Assembly (NCBI GenBank): GCA_001630475.1
Contig: KV419408.1
Coordinates: 558,001-622,000, forward strand
Origin: Sistotremastrum niveocremeum HHB9708
Taxonomy: Eukaryota > Basidiomycota > Agaricomycetes > Sistotremastrales > Sistotremastraceae
DNA: 64,000 nt
Direction of reading: 5' to 3'
Program-made: the position numbers and the translations under genes
The notes under the pieces: generated by a model
What the model was told of the DNA's origin: nothing
Databases searched by the model: none
Seen by the model: only the letters and a program-made list of their open reading frames with translations
Part shown: piece by piece, positions 37,435 to 48,400 of the stretch
Layout: every line of letters starts with the position of its first letter
How positions within the stretch are numbered: position 1 is the first letter of the stretch

Positions 37435-39468
37435 ATGACTTCATCGATGTCTCGTGTCTTGCGACTTGGCAGAAATATTTCAAGTGCGCCTGCCCACCCT
37501 CAGCTCTTTCTCCCAATCTCATCGAGGCCCACGTCTTTCCCGCTGACCACCTCCCAGGTCCCCAATTACAACCAGAAGGTAGCTTCTCTCAGAGAGGCCA
37601 CGCTCTCTGGCAACTTCGAACACATCTCCTCCATTCTCTTAGACCTTAGGACTAAGGAGCAGCTTGGCTTTTTACCCATCGCTCAATATAATGATGTGGC
37701 TGCCATTGTTGCGAACCAATGTTCCAATGTCGGCCCCATGGATGCACGCGTGCTTGAAGTGGCCGAAATTTGTGCCACCCGCGGAGCACCTGCTGGCCTC
37801 GCAGCATGGATGAGTTGGGCGATCTCTAGAGGTCATTCAAAAAGAGTTCTAGATGTTTACAGACGTCTAGCCTCTGTTGCCTCCCAGGGGCCTGCTTCCA
37901 CAGACTCATCCCCCGTCGACCCTTCGTCCTCGTCATCGTCACCATTGACACCGCCTGCAGTTCAGCCTAAGGATGGCCATGTATACTTTCTCTTGGCTGC
38001 TATCGCATCCTGCGCCAAATATGGCAAGTTCCTCGAAGCGGTGGAACTCGCCTCTTCATCACCACTGAGACTTACCCGTGAAGCCGTGGACTCTTTTGTG
38101 GTACGATCTCTCAGTCAAGATGATGGTCTTAGGAAAAAGTTCCTAGAATACGTGCATGACCTTCAGGCCGCCCGGCTCGTTGCTCGTCCTGAAGCTCTAG
38201 CTCGACATATCCTCAAATTAGCCAAGGACAGCAATGTCACTTCGCTGTATGATCAATGGCTGAAAATCAAGGAAGGTTTTGGGGGTCGCAGGTGGCTTTC
38301 GGCGTCTCCTGCGGATGCCCATAAGCGAGTTGTCATATCCGAGACAAGTTGGGCGTCGTTTCTGTCAGGTTTCCTCAGACTATCGCGTAAGGACTATGCG
38401 ACCGAAGTATGGGAGTTCATGGCTACCAACAATGTGCCTATCAGCGAAAAGATTTGGAACGCAATCTTAGACGGGTACTGCCATTTTGGCTCTGTCGACG
38501 ACACCTTCGCAGTTTGGAAGCAAATGCAAGATGCTGGATATGAGCCAGATCTCCATTCGTATGCTTCACTGCTTTCACTCCTTTGCAGAAAGAAGAACAG
38601 CGAACGCGCTGAACATCTTTTCAATGCTTTATTTGAGCATCCTGGTCATGCTCGGAGCCAGTTGATTTATCACTGCAACATCATGCTTGACGGCTTGGCT
38701 CGAGCACAGCGCATTCAAGAGGCTCTCAAACTCTTGGAAAGAATGAGGGAACATGGTCCTCCACCTGACCTCGTATCCTACAACACGATCTTGCGCTACT
38801 ACCAGAATCGTGGTGATTTGGCTGGTCTCGCAGGTGGCATCCGAGCTCTCATCAGTGAGGGGCTTGAACCTGACATAGTCACTTTCACTACGCTTGTCAG
38901 TGGGCTCTACAAGGTTTCTCGCGAAAACCTGGCCCAGAAAACGTTGGAGGCGATGGAATCCTTTGGCATCCCCGCAAACACAACGACACTGACCGCCGTC
39001 ATCCATTCACTTTCTATGAGAGGACACGCGCAGGGCATAAGTGCTGCCTTGGACTTGCTCATGAAGATGGAGTCTTCCCAGCAGCAGCACGTGCATCCAA
39101 ATGAGTTCACATATCTACATGTGATAACTGGATTGCTACGCTGCCTCGAAATCAGTGACAGCGAGACCGAAACTACGATTATTGAGCTGCAGACCCGGAT
39201 GCGTCGCCGAAAGGTGCACATGTCCAGGCCCTCATATGAGACACTCATTAAGGTGTCTCTATCTTGCGGCAGGCCTTCTGGCGCAGACTATGCGCTTAAA
39301 TACTTCCGAGACCAAAAACGACGAGGTCTCCCGCTCTCGCCAAAGACGGGACAAAGGCTACTCAAAGGCGTGATGCGCTTGAGAGGCCGAGATTCTGTAC
39401 AAGACACTCTTGAAGAGATGGAGGGAGAAACATTTATACATCAAGGAGGTAATATGCCTGTCAAGTAA
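37435..39468 (+). CDS. Pentatricopeptide-repeat (PPR) protein, probably mitochondrial
   Basis: Single-exon gene of about 677 codons from the ATG at 37435 (MTSSMSRVLRLGRNISSAPA). The N-terminus is basic and acid-free like a mitochondrial presequence; ATG 37447 is an alternative. Several tandem 35-residue PPR helical pairs are clear between about residues 330 and 600: ISEKIWNAILDGYCHFGSVD, DTFAVWKQMQDAGYEPDLHS, IYHCNIMLDGLARAQRIQEA, PPDLVSYNTILRYYQNRGDL, EPDIVTFTTLVSGLYKVSRE and IPANTTTLTAVIHSLSMRGH. PPR proteins bind organellar RNA for processing, stability or translation. The lack of introns is unusual here and often seen in PPR genes. The target RNA is unknown. Confidence 0.87.
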   Translation: MTSSMSRVLRLGRNISSAPAHPQLFLPISSRPTSFPLTTSQVPNYNQKVASLREATLSGNFEHISSILLDLRTKEQLGFLPIAQYNDVAAIVANQCSNVGPMDARVLEVAEICATRGAPAGLAAWMSWAISRGHSKRVLDVYRRLASVASQGPASTDSSPVDPSSSSSSPLTPPAVQPKDGHVYFLLAAIASCAKYGKFLEAVELASSSPLRLTREAVDSFVVRSLSQDDGLRKKFLEYVHDLQAARLVARPEALARHILKLAKDSNVTSLYDQWLKIKEGFGGRRWLSASPADAHKRVVISETSWASFLSGFLRLSRKDYATEVWEFMATNNVPISEKIWNAILDGYCHFGSVDDTFAVWKQMQDAGYEPDLHSYASLLSLLCRKKNSERAEHLFNALFEHPGHARSQLIYHCNIMLDGLARAQRIQEALKLLERMREHGPPPDLVSYNTILRYYQNRGDLAGLAGGIRALISEGLEPDIVTFTTLVSGLYKVSRENLAQKTLEAMESFGIPANTTTLTAVIHSLSMRGHAQGISAALDLLMKMESSQQQHVHPNEFTYLHVITGLLRCLEISDSETETTIIELQTRMRRRKVHMSRPSYETLIKVSLSCGRPSGADYALKYFRDQKRRGLPLSPKTGQRLLKGVMRLRGRDSVQDTLEEMEGETFIHQGGNMPVK

Positions 39469-39592
39469 CAGGCTATTAATAACATTCTAGAGAAGTCTGG
39501 TCATGCAGATCATGTTTACGACATAGCGATGATCGAGCGTGACATATTCGTGCTCAGGATCCTCTGGAGCATCCAGGCAGGGGTTTGAACGT

Positions 39593-41345
39593 TTAGATAG
39601 TCAGCGTGGGATTCGACTCCGTGCAATAAACCCAGATACCGTTGCCAACTCCAATAAGAAATTTCCCGGATGAAGACAAGTCGCAACTTTTGATGAGTGG
39701 GCTGGCGACAGCCTGGTTAGGTATCGCAATTAAATGTCCAACGAGCCGCGAGGGGCGAGTCGTGACATCACCCAGTGCCATGTTCGGCGCAAGATTAGCC
39801 AAGCTTGACAAGACAAATCCCCGTTTCTCGGGAAACACCATGAAAGGAGTCTTTCCTCCTTTCTGGTAGAGGCATAATTTTCCACAATTCGTCGGAATCT
39901 CATGTTGAGATATAATCTTGTAGGAGGCTGTACATGAAATTTGTAAGTATAGCGTGTATCTCGACTAGTCACGCACAGCTGTCCTTGTAGTCCTGGGCAT
40001 TTTGAGTAAAAAACGTGCCAACTGGGAATTTGACGCACCGAGATACATCCCCTTGCTTCTCTCCAACGAGCAGGAGATTCGATAAGGGGAAGAAAACGAT
40101 CAAGAGCTAGCCACCTCCAAACCATGACAGATCCGTATGCCTGAAAAGGGGAGGGAAGCAAACTTGGTGCAGCTTGGGTGAGGAGTATGTCTCTCGATAA
40201 CCTGTATCTCAGTCGAAATAGGAAAAGAGAATTTGTGATATTACTCACCATTTCACACGTACGATTTGAGATGAATGCATGAGAGTGCTGGTGAACAGCG
40301 GCCTGTCATCTTTATGAAGAGTTTTCTGACATCCGTATCCGTACTCTGCTTCGACAGTGTGGCGCACGCTGGGCACTCGCCATATTTTCACGCGTCGATC
40401 AAGCTACAGATATATGTTGAGATGTATCTCACTGCGTTTAGGACATTTCTTACTCACCCCGCAGGACGCAATCAAAGGCAGAGAAGGGTGAAAATCCTGA
40501 AGACAATGTTAATCGTCGCATTTGGATTTATTGATAAACGAACAGTGTGAAGAACAGCACCTTCATGAGACGCGCCCCTTCCACCGTGCAAAACAGCACA
40601 GCACATTCCTTGGTCCCTGGACAATAGACGAAGCGTCCGATCAGGGTACGGGAGCCGAAAATCGGGGTCATCAGACATGTTCAAGCGCCATATACGGATT
40701 GTGAGATCACGCGAAGTCGTTGCCACCAGCCCCGGATCATTAGGATGCACAACAATGGATGTGATTTCCTGGTCAGCGTGAATATGTTCGAAGTTTCGAA
40801 TGATTTCAATTTACAAACTCCACCGTGTCCGACCAAAGCACTTCGACGAATTTGGGACACTACATCCCAGACGTATAGATTTTGATCTGCCGCGAACAGG
40901 ATTAGAGGATGAAAGGTCATAAGATCTAGTGACCAATTGAGAGCCGAGACAACAGTGTTCTAGGTGGGCGAGGAGTCAGTTGGAGCAGCATTGGTATGAG
41001 ATAAGTTCGACATTCACTTCATCGAGGCGGATCGTGGTAAGAACATCTGGTGGACCTTCTTCCTTTAGGGCCATCATCAGCAACTCGCCGGTAGTGCGAT
41101 ATACCACTGCAACATTTGCCCATGTATTGAGGACAGCCTTAAGTTGATCACGCCCATTATGGTGATGCCGGACCAGGAGCGATAAATCGTCTGACGGTGA
41201 CCAAGGAAAAAAAGATACGAGATTGTAGCTTTCATTCAGTGGTAGACTTTGTTCCTAGGGTTATCAATAAAAAATAAGCCCGACATACAGTATTGAATAT
41301 TGCCACCTTGGAATGGAGACGATAGTTTGGGAGAGCGCCACTCAT
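39593..41345 (-). CDS. EED/ESC-like WD40 Polycomb protein (PRC2 subunit)
   Basis: WD40 protein resembling EED, the subunit of Polycomb Repressive Complex 2 that reads H3K27me3. It starts MSGALPNYRLHSKVAIFNT. Core blocks are SALNWSLDLMTFHPLILFAA, QNLYVWDVVSQIRRSALVGH, IVVHPNDPGLVATTSRDLTI with RIWRLN, then HGGRGASHEGAVL. The stretch DRRVKIWRVPSV followed by DDRPLFTSTLMHSSQIVRVK parallels the EED segment LKLWRIN with NRPFISQKIHFPDF, which is not shared by ordinary WD40 proteins. The end, LIKSCDLSSSGKFLIGVGNG, parallels RQTSFSRDSSILIAVCDD in EED. About eight introns, stop at 39593. An unrelated WD40 identity remains possible. Confidence 0.7.
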
Positions 41346-41859
41346 GATTATATGATCGACCCTAAAGCGACATGAACCAGCGAGAGTTTGAAAAGTTGCA
41401 GATTGAACGCCTTGAGATTTGAGAAATAAGAAAGCTTCCGGCTAGCTTCCGATCCGACGGATTCCGGCCTATGACCGGCGACTCACTAAAAGACCGATCA
41501 AGGCATGGTCTGTACTCATGATGAATTTGGTATAGAGTAAGTCAGACGACTAATCTGCATATTTATTCATTGGGAGGTCGTGACTACTACCTCGGTAAAC
41601 AAGAGACATTGCACGAGTGTCGAGCCTGAGGAGTCTGGGAATTTCAAGTGGAATACATTGCTTATCACGGTTGCGGGTCTCGATTCGGATCTGATGTCAG
41701 TGGTAATTCGGTTCACAGAAGGATGTTTAAAAATTTTGATACGGCAGACAGAGATAGAGAAGGATGATTTGGCGGACGATAGGGGTCAAATCAGATTGAT
41801 ATTGATGGGCCCATAAGGATTATCTTGCTGAACCCTGAGGAGGCCTTTGGTCGACAGAA
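41346..41859. other. Intergenic region between EED-like and REC8 genes
   Basis: 514 bp between the REC8 stop and the EED-like start. An open frame at 41580-41816 (+) shows no family similarity. The region presumably holds the REC8 terminator and the EED-like promoter; no repeat or RNA gene seen. Confidence 0.4.
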
Positions 41860-44759
41860 CTAGATGAACAGCGCGACGTCATCAGTCTGTAATAGTAACA
41901 GCGAGTCATCTGAATGCCGACCTAGAGTATGATAGAGGCCAGCTGCAGCGACGCTGCGAGACCTATTGGATCGAAATAGTTCATCCAAGGTTAACTTCTG
42001 CCCCGGCGCGAGCGCGTTACGAGTGAGCTGAGCGTATCTGTGAGGCGCGCTAGTAAAAATATCCGAGAACAAAGGCAGACATAAAGGGAACCGACTCGAG
42101 AAACTTGTATGAGCTTCGCTCGAGACTGACCAGGCTCTCGTTCGACGCTTGAGTTTCTTTCGCGCCGAATACTGTGCACAAGAATTTAAAGCCGAGCTAA
42201 TGCAGATAGATGATACTTACTATCGTGTTCCACAGCAGAAGAAGAGTAAGGAGGCGTAAAGTCGGCTCCAAATAGGTGAGCTGCTGGCGCAAGCGGCGAT
42301 CCAGGAACACTGCCAAACCGCCTCCCAGTGCTTGAGCTGTCACGTCCCTCGAACAATTTGGATGTTTCTCGGGGTATTTTAAACACGTCTGAATCGATGC
42401 CTCCCACAAGGATTCTCTCGTAGCCAAGACTGAGTGGGTTATTATCATCTGTCTCATTCCACGGAAAAGACGGACGACCACTGCCAGGATAGGGCTTGAT
42501 ATTGGAGGAGTGCAGGTGCGGTGGGGACAGCTGCACGGACAAGGAACGGGAGGGTGCACCTCGCGCTTGGCCAATATCCTACATCCACAACCACGTAAGT
42601 GTGACTAACTACCAGATAATTAAGGAATTTGTCACCGATGACTCCTTTTCGATGTTCAGTCCAACATCCATGTTAACTGATCTGAGTTGAACACTTTGAA
42701 ATTCAAACCGAATTTGAGTGACGTACAATCCTCCGGCATGTCGTATAGCCCATCAATTCCGGTATTGAGAGGTTGAAATGAGGGGTAATTATTTTGTCCT
42801 TGAGTCTCGCCGAGCGTCTCCAGATGGACCGGATGGGACAGATTTGTTTGCTGTTGCTCACCATCTGCAACTTCTTGGTCATCTGGAGTTGTAGCGATAT
42901 ATGAGCAGAAAAGTAGGTGTATCGAGGAAGCAATTACTATTTTGCATTATCTGTTCGTCCAAGTAGATGTAGCCCGAGTTTGATTTTGCGTTCATCTTGA
43001 AGCGATCTCTCCAAAGCCTGATAAGCTGAGGAGCAGCAACTCGATCGTCTCCTTAGCGTCAGAATCGACCAGCACAAGTCAAACCTACAGCAGCGCGGGA
43101 CACCCCATATCATTTGTGAAACCTTTCCAGGCGCATCCTTTTGGAGCTGTCGCTGCCTTCCTTCGAATCTGAGACGGGATTGCGTTAATGCGTAATCTTG
43201 CCGAGCACGCTATTGGGTTCAAGACGATATGATTAGTGCTGGCAGGCTCGCAAAGCGACGCTGGTACATTACCTTCAATTCTTCATCGGTCAGTTGCATC
43301 CTTTCATCTACTAGAAATTGTGCAATTCTCCTTTTCTTCCTCGGGACGACAGCCATTTCGGATCCGTCTTCTTCGACAGGTATGACGCGCTTCTGCGTGG
43401 GTTCGCCCAAAGGAGGATTAATCTCATTGGGCAACGAAACAACGCCATCTTCTCCTGTTATCGATGAAGAGAGAACAAGGGAATGAAAGGAATGCAGTAC
43501 CATGTTGATCCATCTTAAGAAGAAACATCCAGTTAGCCAGCGAAATGTCGAAAAGAACTTTGATTCTTACTGTATCTGGGAGTGGATCTCCTGTTGGAAG
43601 ATCTGAAGGATTCAATCCTTCCTGCTCATAAGTCATCTCCGGAAGTTCTAATTGTACATCTTCCGGTCGACCGCTGATAGCGATGATGGTGAGCGCACGT
43701 CAGTATCTGATGAAAATGTATACCCCAAGCCGTCACTGAAGTTCCCGGCCCCCAATTGGTCCAGTGGATGCTCAAGAATATCTAGCCACGAGCCGCCAGC
43801 CTCTCGAGCAAGTTCATCCCCTAGAGTGAATGAAACATTCTGATCATGACCTGCGCTAACAGGAGGGAACATCTCGTTGCCAAACGGAAAATCATCCATG
43901 GAAGACAAATTCAAATCAGCGTCAAATGAGCTAGAAAAGAAGTCGTGCGACTCGTTCAAGAGGTGAAGGCCTTGTGACGAAGAGTTGAGGATCGACAATT
44001 CTAAATCATGATTCCGATTGGTGCGACCTCTACTCTCCTTCTCGGTTGGGCCCCATGCTTCTTCGAAGTGATTCTAATCCCCTTTGAGAACATCTTGCTT
44101 ATATGGAGATAAACTCTCACAGGATCAAGTAAACCAAACTCGAGTTCGAGCTCAATTGCTGGATCCATTCGTATAGTAATCGTATCTGCTCTGATCGTCA
44201 TGTCACACATCAGTTGGCCAAAAATAACCGTCGATGAGCTCCAGACAAAACTAACCTCACAGTGGGCTGATGCATTTGGAGATCGACGGTCAAGTTCGAA
44301 GATTGTTGGATTTCTTGCAATGTTTTCTTCAAGGTAGCAAAACAACTAGTCACGTCCGCCGAGAAAATTTCATGCTTCACTAGGGTAAGTCAGGTCTGAG
44401 ATGATAATATAGATGGGCAAGGCGGTTGAGACCTTTATACACTCTGCAAATAAGCAGGTGAGACTCTTATGTACCGGCGCAAAGTCAAACGAACCTTACT
44501 ACCCCTACCATCAAGTTACTCGAGAGCCGTAATGCGAGAGGTTCAGGAGGCGTTGTGATTAGTTGACAGAGCTCCGGAATGTCTGCAGTCAATATCGAGC
44601 GCTTGGCAAGCTTTCGAAAATTCGACTTGGGACCCAGTGTTGCTGCAAGCCTTTCAAGAATATCATATGTCCCGACGTGTTCTCATAGCCAACGAATCTT
44701 ACCATAGCAGACCAAATCCTGAATCACGCTTTTGTAAGAGGTCGGGGGTGAAGAACATC
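41860..44759 (-). CDS. REC8: Meiotic cohesin kleisin Rec8
   Basis: Kleisin that closes the Smc1-Smc3 ring in meiotic cohesin. The start at 44759 gives MFFTPDLLQKRDSGFGLLW, the Rad21/Rec8 N-terminal domain. The next exon reads TLGPKSNFRKLAKRSILTAD and PEPLALRLSSNLMVGVVR. S. pombe Rec8 has WLAATLGSK and EPLALRLSSNLMIGVTRV, whereas Rad21 differs, so REC8 is favoured over RAD21. The middle is long, acidic and Ser-rich (ESHDFFSSSFDADLNLSSMD) with a basic patch (VVPRKKRRIAQFL), as expected for the separase-cleaved linker. The C-terminal winged helix is KLTLDELFRSNRSRSVAAAG then LYHTLG, followed by stop at 41860. At least ten introns. A meiotic gene implies a sexual cycle. Confidence 0.85.
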
Positions 44760-45323
44760 TTCCAAAGCCAGCGGTTAACGCAGTGCTCTCCAAGAGCTAA
44801 GTACTGCAGCGGACCAGCGGTTGCGAGCTCTGAAAGACCTTCTCAAAGCAAGAGATGACGCTAGGTCGAATTTCTTGACCACCGGGTGTCCTCTTGATCT
44901 CGAAAACAAAGGTGCGATGGAAAAAAATGACACGGAAGACTGTAAAACGATAGGCCTTGACATACATGACATGATGCTGTCAACGCGAAGTTGAAACTCA
45001 GCTGATCTGCAGACGCCAAACATGGCAAGATAAGTTCTCTTTTTGGAAATACGCATTCGTCACCAGATTAAAAGATTAAAAGTGTGCTTGTATGTATGAG
45101 TATGGATTAACCTGCACAATGATGCTTTGACTTAACCCTTCTGACTAACAATGTCGTCGTCATGAGTGCTATCACAATGAGATTTGTCAGTTTTCACATT
45201 TGAGATCCGACACGAGACGCGACTATGTCCTGGACAGAAGTAACGTTCGACCCAGTGAAAAAGACTTGTATAATCAGGGCATCTCCTGCACGTGCAACCT
45301 CAGAGGTCGAACTGACAAAATTA
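44760..45323. other. REC8 upstream region
   Basis: 564 bp between the REC8 start and the tRNA. The minus-strand open frame 44775-45056 has no recognisable similarity. A short direct repeat AGATTAAA occurs at about 45065-45080. Likely the REC8 promoter and 5' leader. Confidence 0.35.
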
Positions 45324-45396
45324 CGACCCGGATGGGACTCGAACCCACAGCCTCCTGCTCCGGAAACAGACGAACTAGCCATTGTTCCACCAGGCC
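45324..45396 (-). tRNA. tRNA-Arg (anticodon CCG), no intron
   Basis: A complete 73-nt cloverleaf reads on the minus strand. The acceptor stem is GGCCTGG with CCGGGTC (two G-U pairs) plus discriminator G. The D-arm is GAAC/GTTC with loop AATGGCTA. The anticodon stem TCTGT/GCAGG holds loop TTCCGGA, giving anticodon CCG for CGG arginine codons. The T-arm is GTGGG/CCCAT with loop TTCGAGT, and box B (GGTTCGAGTCC) is intact. Downstream, ATTTTGTC gives a weak T-run terminator. No intron after position 37. Confidence 0.93.
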
Positions 45397-45490
45397 AGAA
45401 CATCGGAGTCGTGCTCAAGATGCACAATGATAACATGCCATATCAACACCGCGCTCTTTACTCAGCTTTACCCTCACTACCATTACAACA

Positions 45491-48400
45491 TTACTGTACT
45501 GTTGAAGAGCCAATTCTTCTGCTGAAAACTGCCAAACCTACATTGAGCCATTGGCTCAAACCTTCCGACAAAGACATGTCGCGCATGTGCGAATTGATAA
45601 CTGCATTCATCTGCTCCCTTAATATTATCACAGCAGCGATCGTCTTGGGATCCAACCTAAACTTCAGCTTGTGATCCAATACCAGTGTTTTAGAATGTGC
45701 CTGGATAACAACTGAGAAGGGGGGGTGCTGCAAACAAATATGATACGAACCTTGAAATCTGCCTCTCCACAGAATATTAACAGCGCAAGTTCATGGATTG
45801 GGCTCGTTTCCCAAGCATAAAGTTTCTTGGAATGCCTAGAGATCACACATCAGCAGAGGTTCGACATATTTACTGAAAAAATGCGGACATGATCGTGAAA
45901 TAGCACAAATAATCACGTGCGAAACTATCAGCTCGTTTACCGAAATTCACCGATGATGGATGGAAGGAGGCAATCTGGTTGGTTCCAACCGTCCGTAAGA
46001 GTCCACTTTGCCGATCGATATGTAAAAGTTTTGGATAAAAGGCAGCAGCGAGTACAGCTTCCAATATTCCAGCTTTCTCGGTGTTATCATCCAGAGCCTG
46101 TGGCACCACCACAAACTTATTGCGATGGCGTCCGTGACGCAGTCTGGAGAAAGTTTCGGTTATTATCTTTTGTCGAGATAGGAAGAAGGGCGGGTAGTTA
46201 TAGTACGTACTTGTTTAATTCACGAATATATTGAGTATCTGCCTTGATGAACGAGGAATCGATCAAGTAGCTTGGACCGTAGTCAGTTCAGATCGTCAAT
46301 GTAGGATCAATGTCAAACAAACCCAAGAAATTGCTGCCTCAGTTCTTCGATTTGTTGAAGATTCTGGAAGAAAAATAAAATACACAATTTTCCAGGTTGA
46401 GCAGACCCTACCTGATGACTCAGGAAAGACGTTTTGCAGAATTTTCGAGTAAAGCTGCCCGATTGATTCTGAGATACTCGACGCCAAGCTGAGAAAGCAT
46501 TCGAGATGGTCAAGAAATCTGAGTCGTCTAGACCGATATAAGCGCTTATGGGGTCAAATATACTGAAGTCACATACCAGATTCAAACGACCGTTTAGCAT
46601 TTTCGGCCTCGCTCTCCATGCCAAACGGTGTCACGAACGGCGACTTAGAATTTAACACAGCAGCGATGGTGAGCGCCGGATCAAGACACTTGAAAATGGT
46701 AGCAATGAGCAAGAATTTTCCTAGGTGCACGTCCGTTGGGAGTTTGCTGAGAAGTCTCCCCATTGGGGTTATCTCTTCCTTGGCAGTCAATGCTTTTGTC
46801 TATAAGAATTAAAGCAGAATTCTGGTTTTCTTGACTGGCGTCGACGAACCTCGATGAGAGAGTTCACAGCTCGTTGGACGTTGAGAGGATTGGGCGGGTC
46901 AAGAGCTTGTGACAATACATGTTCGATGGAATCGCCAAGTTCTACTTTCATGATTTTAATCCGTAGCGCCAAATCAGCCAAACTCAAGCGCATGATCTCC
47001 GGTAATGGATATTCTGGCATCTGTGGGAAGATGTCAACACTGTTGTTTAGTCTCGTGCCTCCCAGGACTGTTACCTGAGCATGCCGTTCCTCAGTGAACA
47101 AACAAAAACAAACGCCGGCCTGAACACGACCAGCACGGCCCCGTCGTTGAGATGCGTTACTTTTGGCAATAAACGACTCTGTCAGGCGACTTATTTGTCT
47201 CTTCTCGTCGAATCTTGACAACTATTCAGTTGAACAGTAGAACGAAACACGTAAGCTCATACCTCATCTCTCGATGTTTTCCGACATCTATTACACTGGT
47301 AATATCGGGAATAGTAATTCCTGTTTCGGCAATGTTCGTGGCTAAGATCGATATCAACAAACGGAAAAAAATACGCATATCTATCCACGAGATCTCACCA
47401 ATGACGATCTTGCGTATCCCAAGCGGAGGTATGTCGAATACAGCACCCTGATTCTCATTTGATATGGTAGAATGTAAAGGGTAGACCCGAAATAGTTGTT
47501 CTTCTCCAAACATGGCATGCTCCATTAAGAGATCATTGAGATGTTTTATCTCGCCGAGACCAGGTAAAAAGATCAATATAGCGCCAGAGTGTTGCTGGAG
47601 ATCAAGGTCCTCAAAGCACAAACATTCAAGAAGCCTGACTATAAGTTCATAAGGTATCTGCCTTTCATCTAAGAGTCTGATGGTCGAGATAGTCTGGGCC
47701 GAATATTGCTTCTTAAGATTCCTTTCACCGAGCATTGTGTATCCATCGTCATCGTAATCTAAAGCCGGATCGAGTGCGTGTTGGTCCCTGGCTCCAAGCT
47801 TTGCTTTGGTTTGCCGAGCAAGTCGATAGTTGTCTATGCGCGATCAGCACGCGAGGTGGCAAAGAGAAGGATACAGATAGAGATACCTCTGACAGCCAGC
47901 GGCGACGCTTCATCTATGCTCCATCCAGTCATCTCAAGGACATCTTCCAAGTACCGGACTTCGACCGGGAAAGTTCTTCCCGGTATTCGTAGGATCGGGC
48001 ATCCACCAAAATAGCTGGCAACTTTTTCAGCTTCGACGGTTGCAGACATTAGAATGATCCTGGACAAAGAAATGAAGACGGTATTCAGTTCATGAGTTTG
48101 TCGCCTACTTAAGGTCCTTTCTCTCCTCCATTAACTTCCGCAATAAAAGTAATAGGAAATCTGATTCTATGGTTCTTTCGTGAACCTGAGGGTCTGACAT
48201 CAGGACTGAATTAACGGATATCGAGCGGTCTTGATGCTTACCTCGTCTATGATAATATGCTACGATGGAAGTTAGGACTTCTGCACCACAAGGTTCACCT
48301 AGCCATACCGTGATTTCGTCGAATGCGGATGACCCCATGCTGCTGTCCTTTTCGAGCATTCGGAGAGCGATACCGTTTGTGACGTATGCGAGCCTAGTAT

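Noticed and set aside
41580-41816. Small plus-strand gene between EED-like and REC8
   Set aside because: No family similarity, no promoter signal; typical chance frame.
44775-45056. Small minus-strand gene upstream of REC8
   Set aside because: Arg/Ser-rich chance composition, and it lies where the REC8 leader is expected.
45225-45674. Plus-strand open frame containing GWDSNPQPPAPETDELA
   Set aside because: This is antisense read-through of tRNA-Arg(CCG), a well-known source of false proteins.
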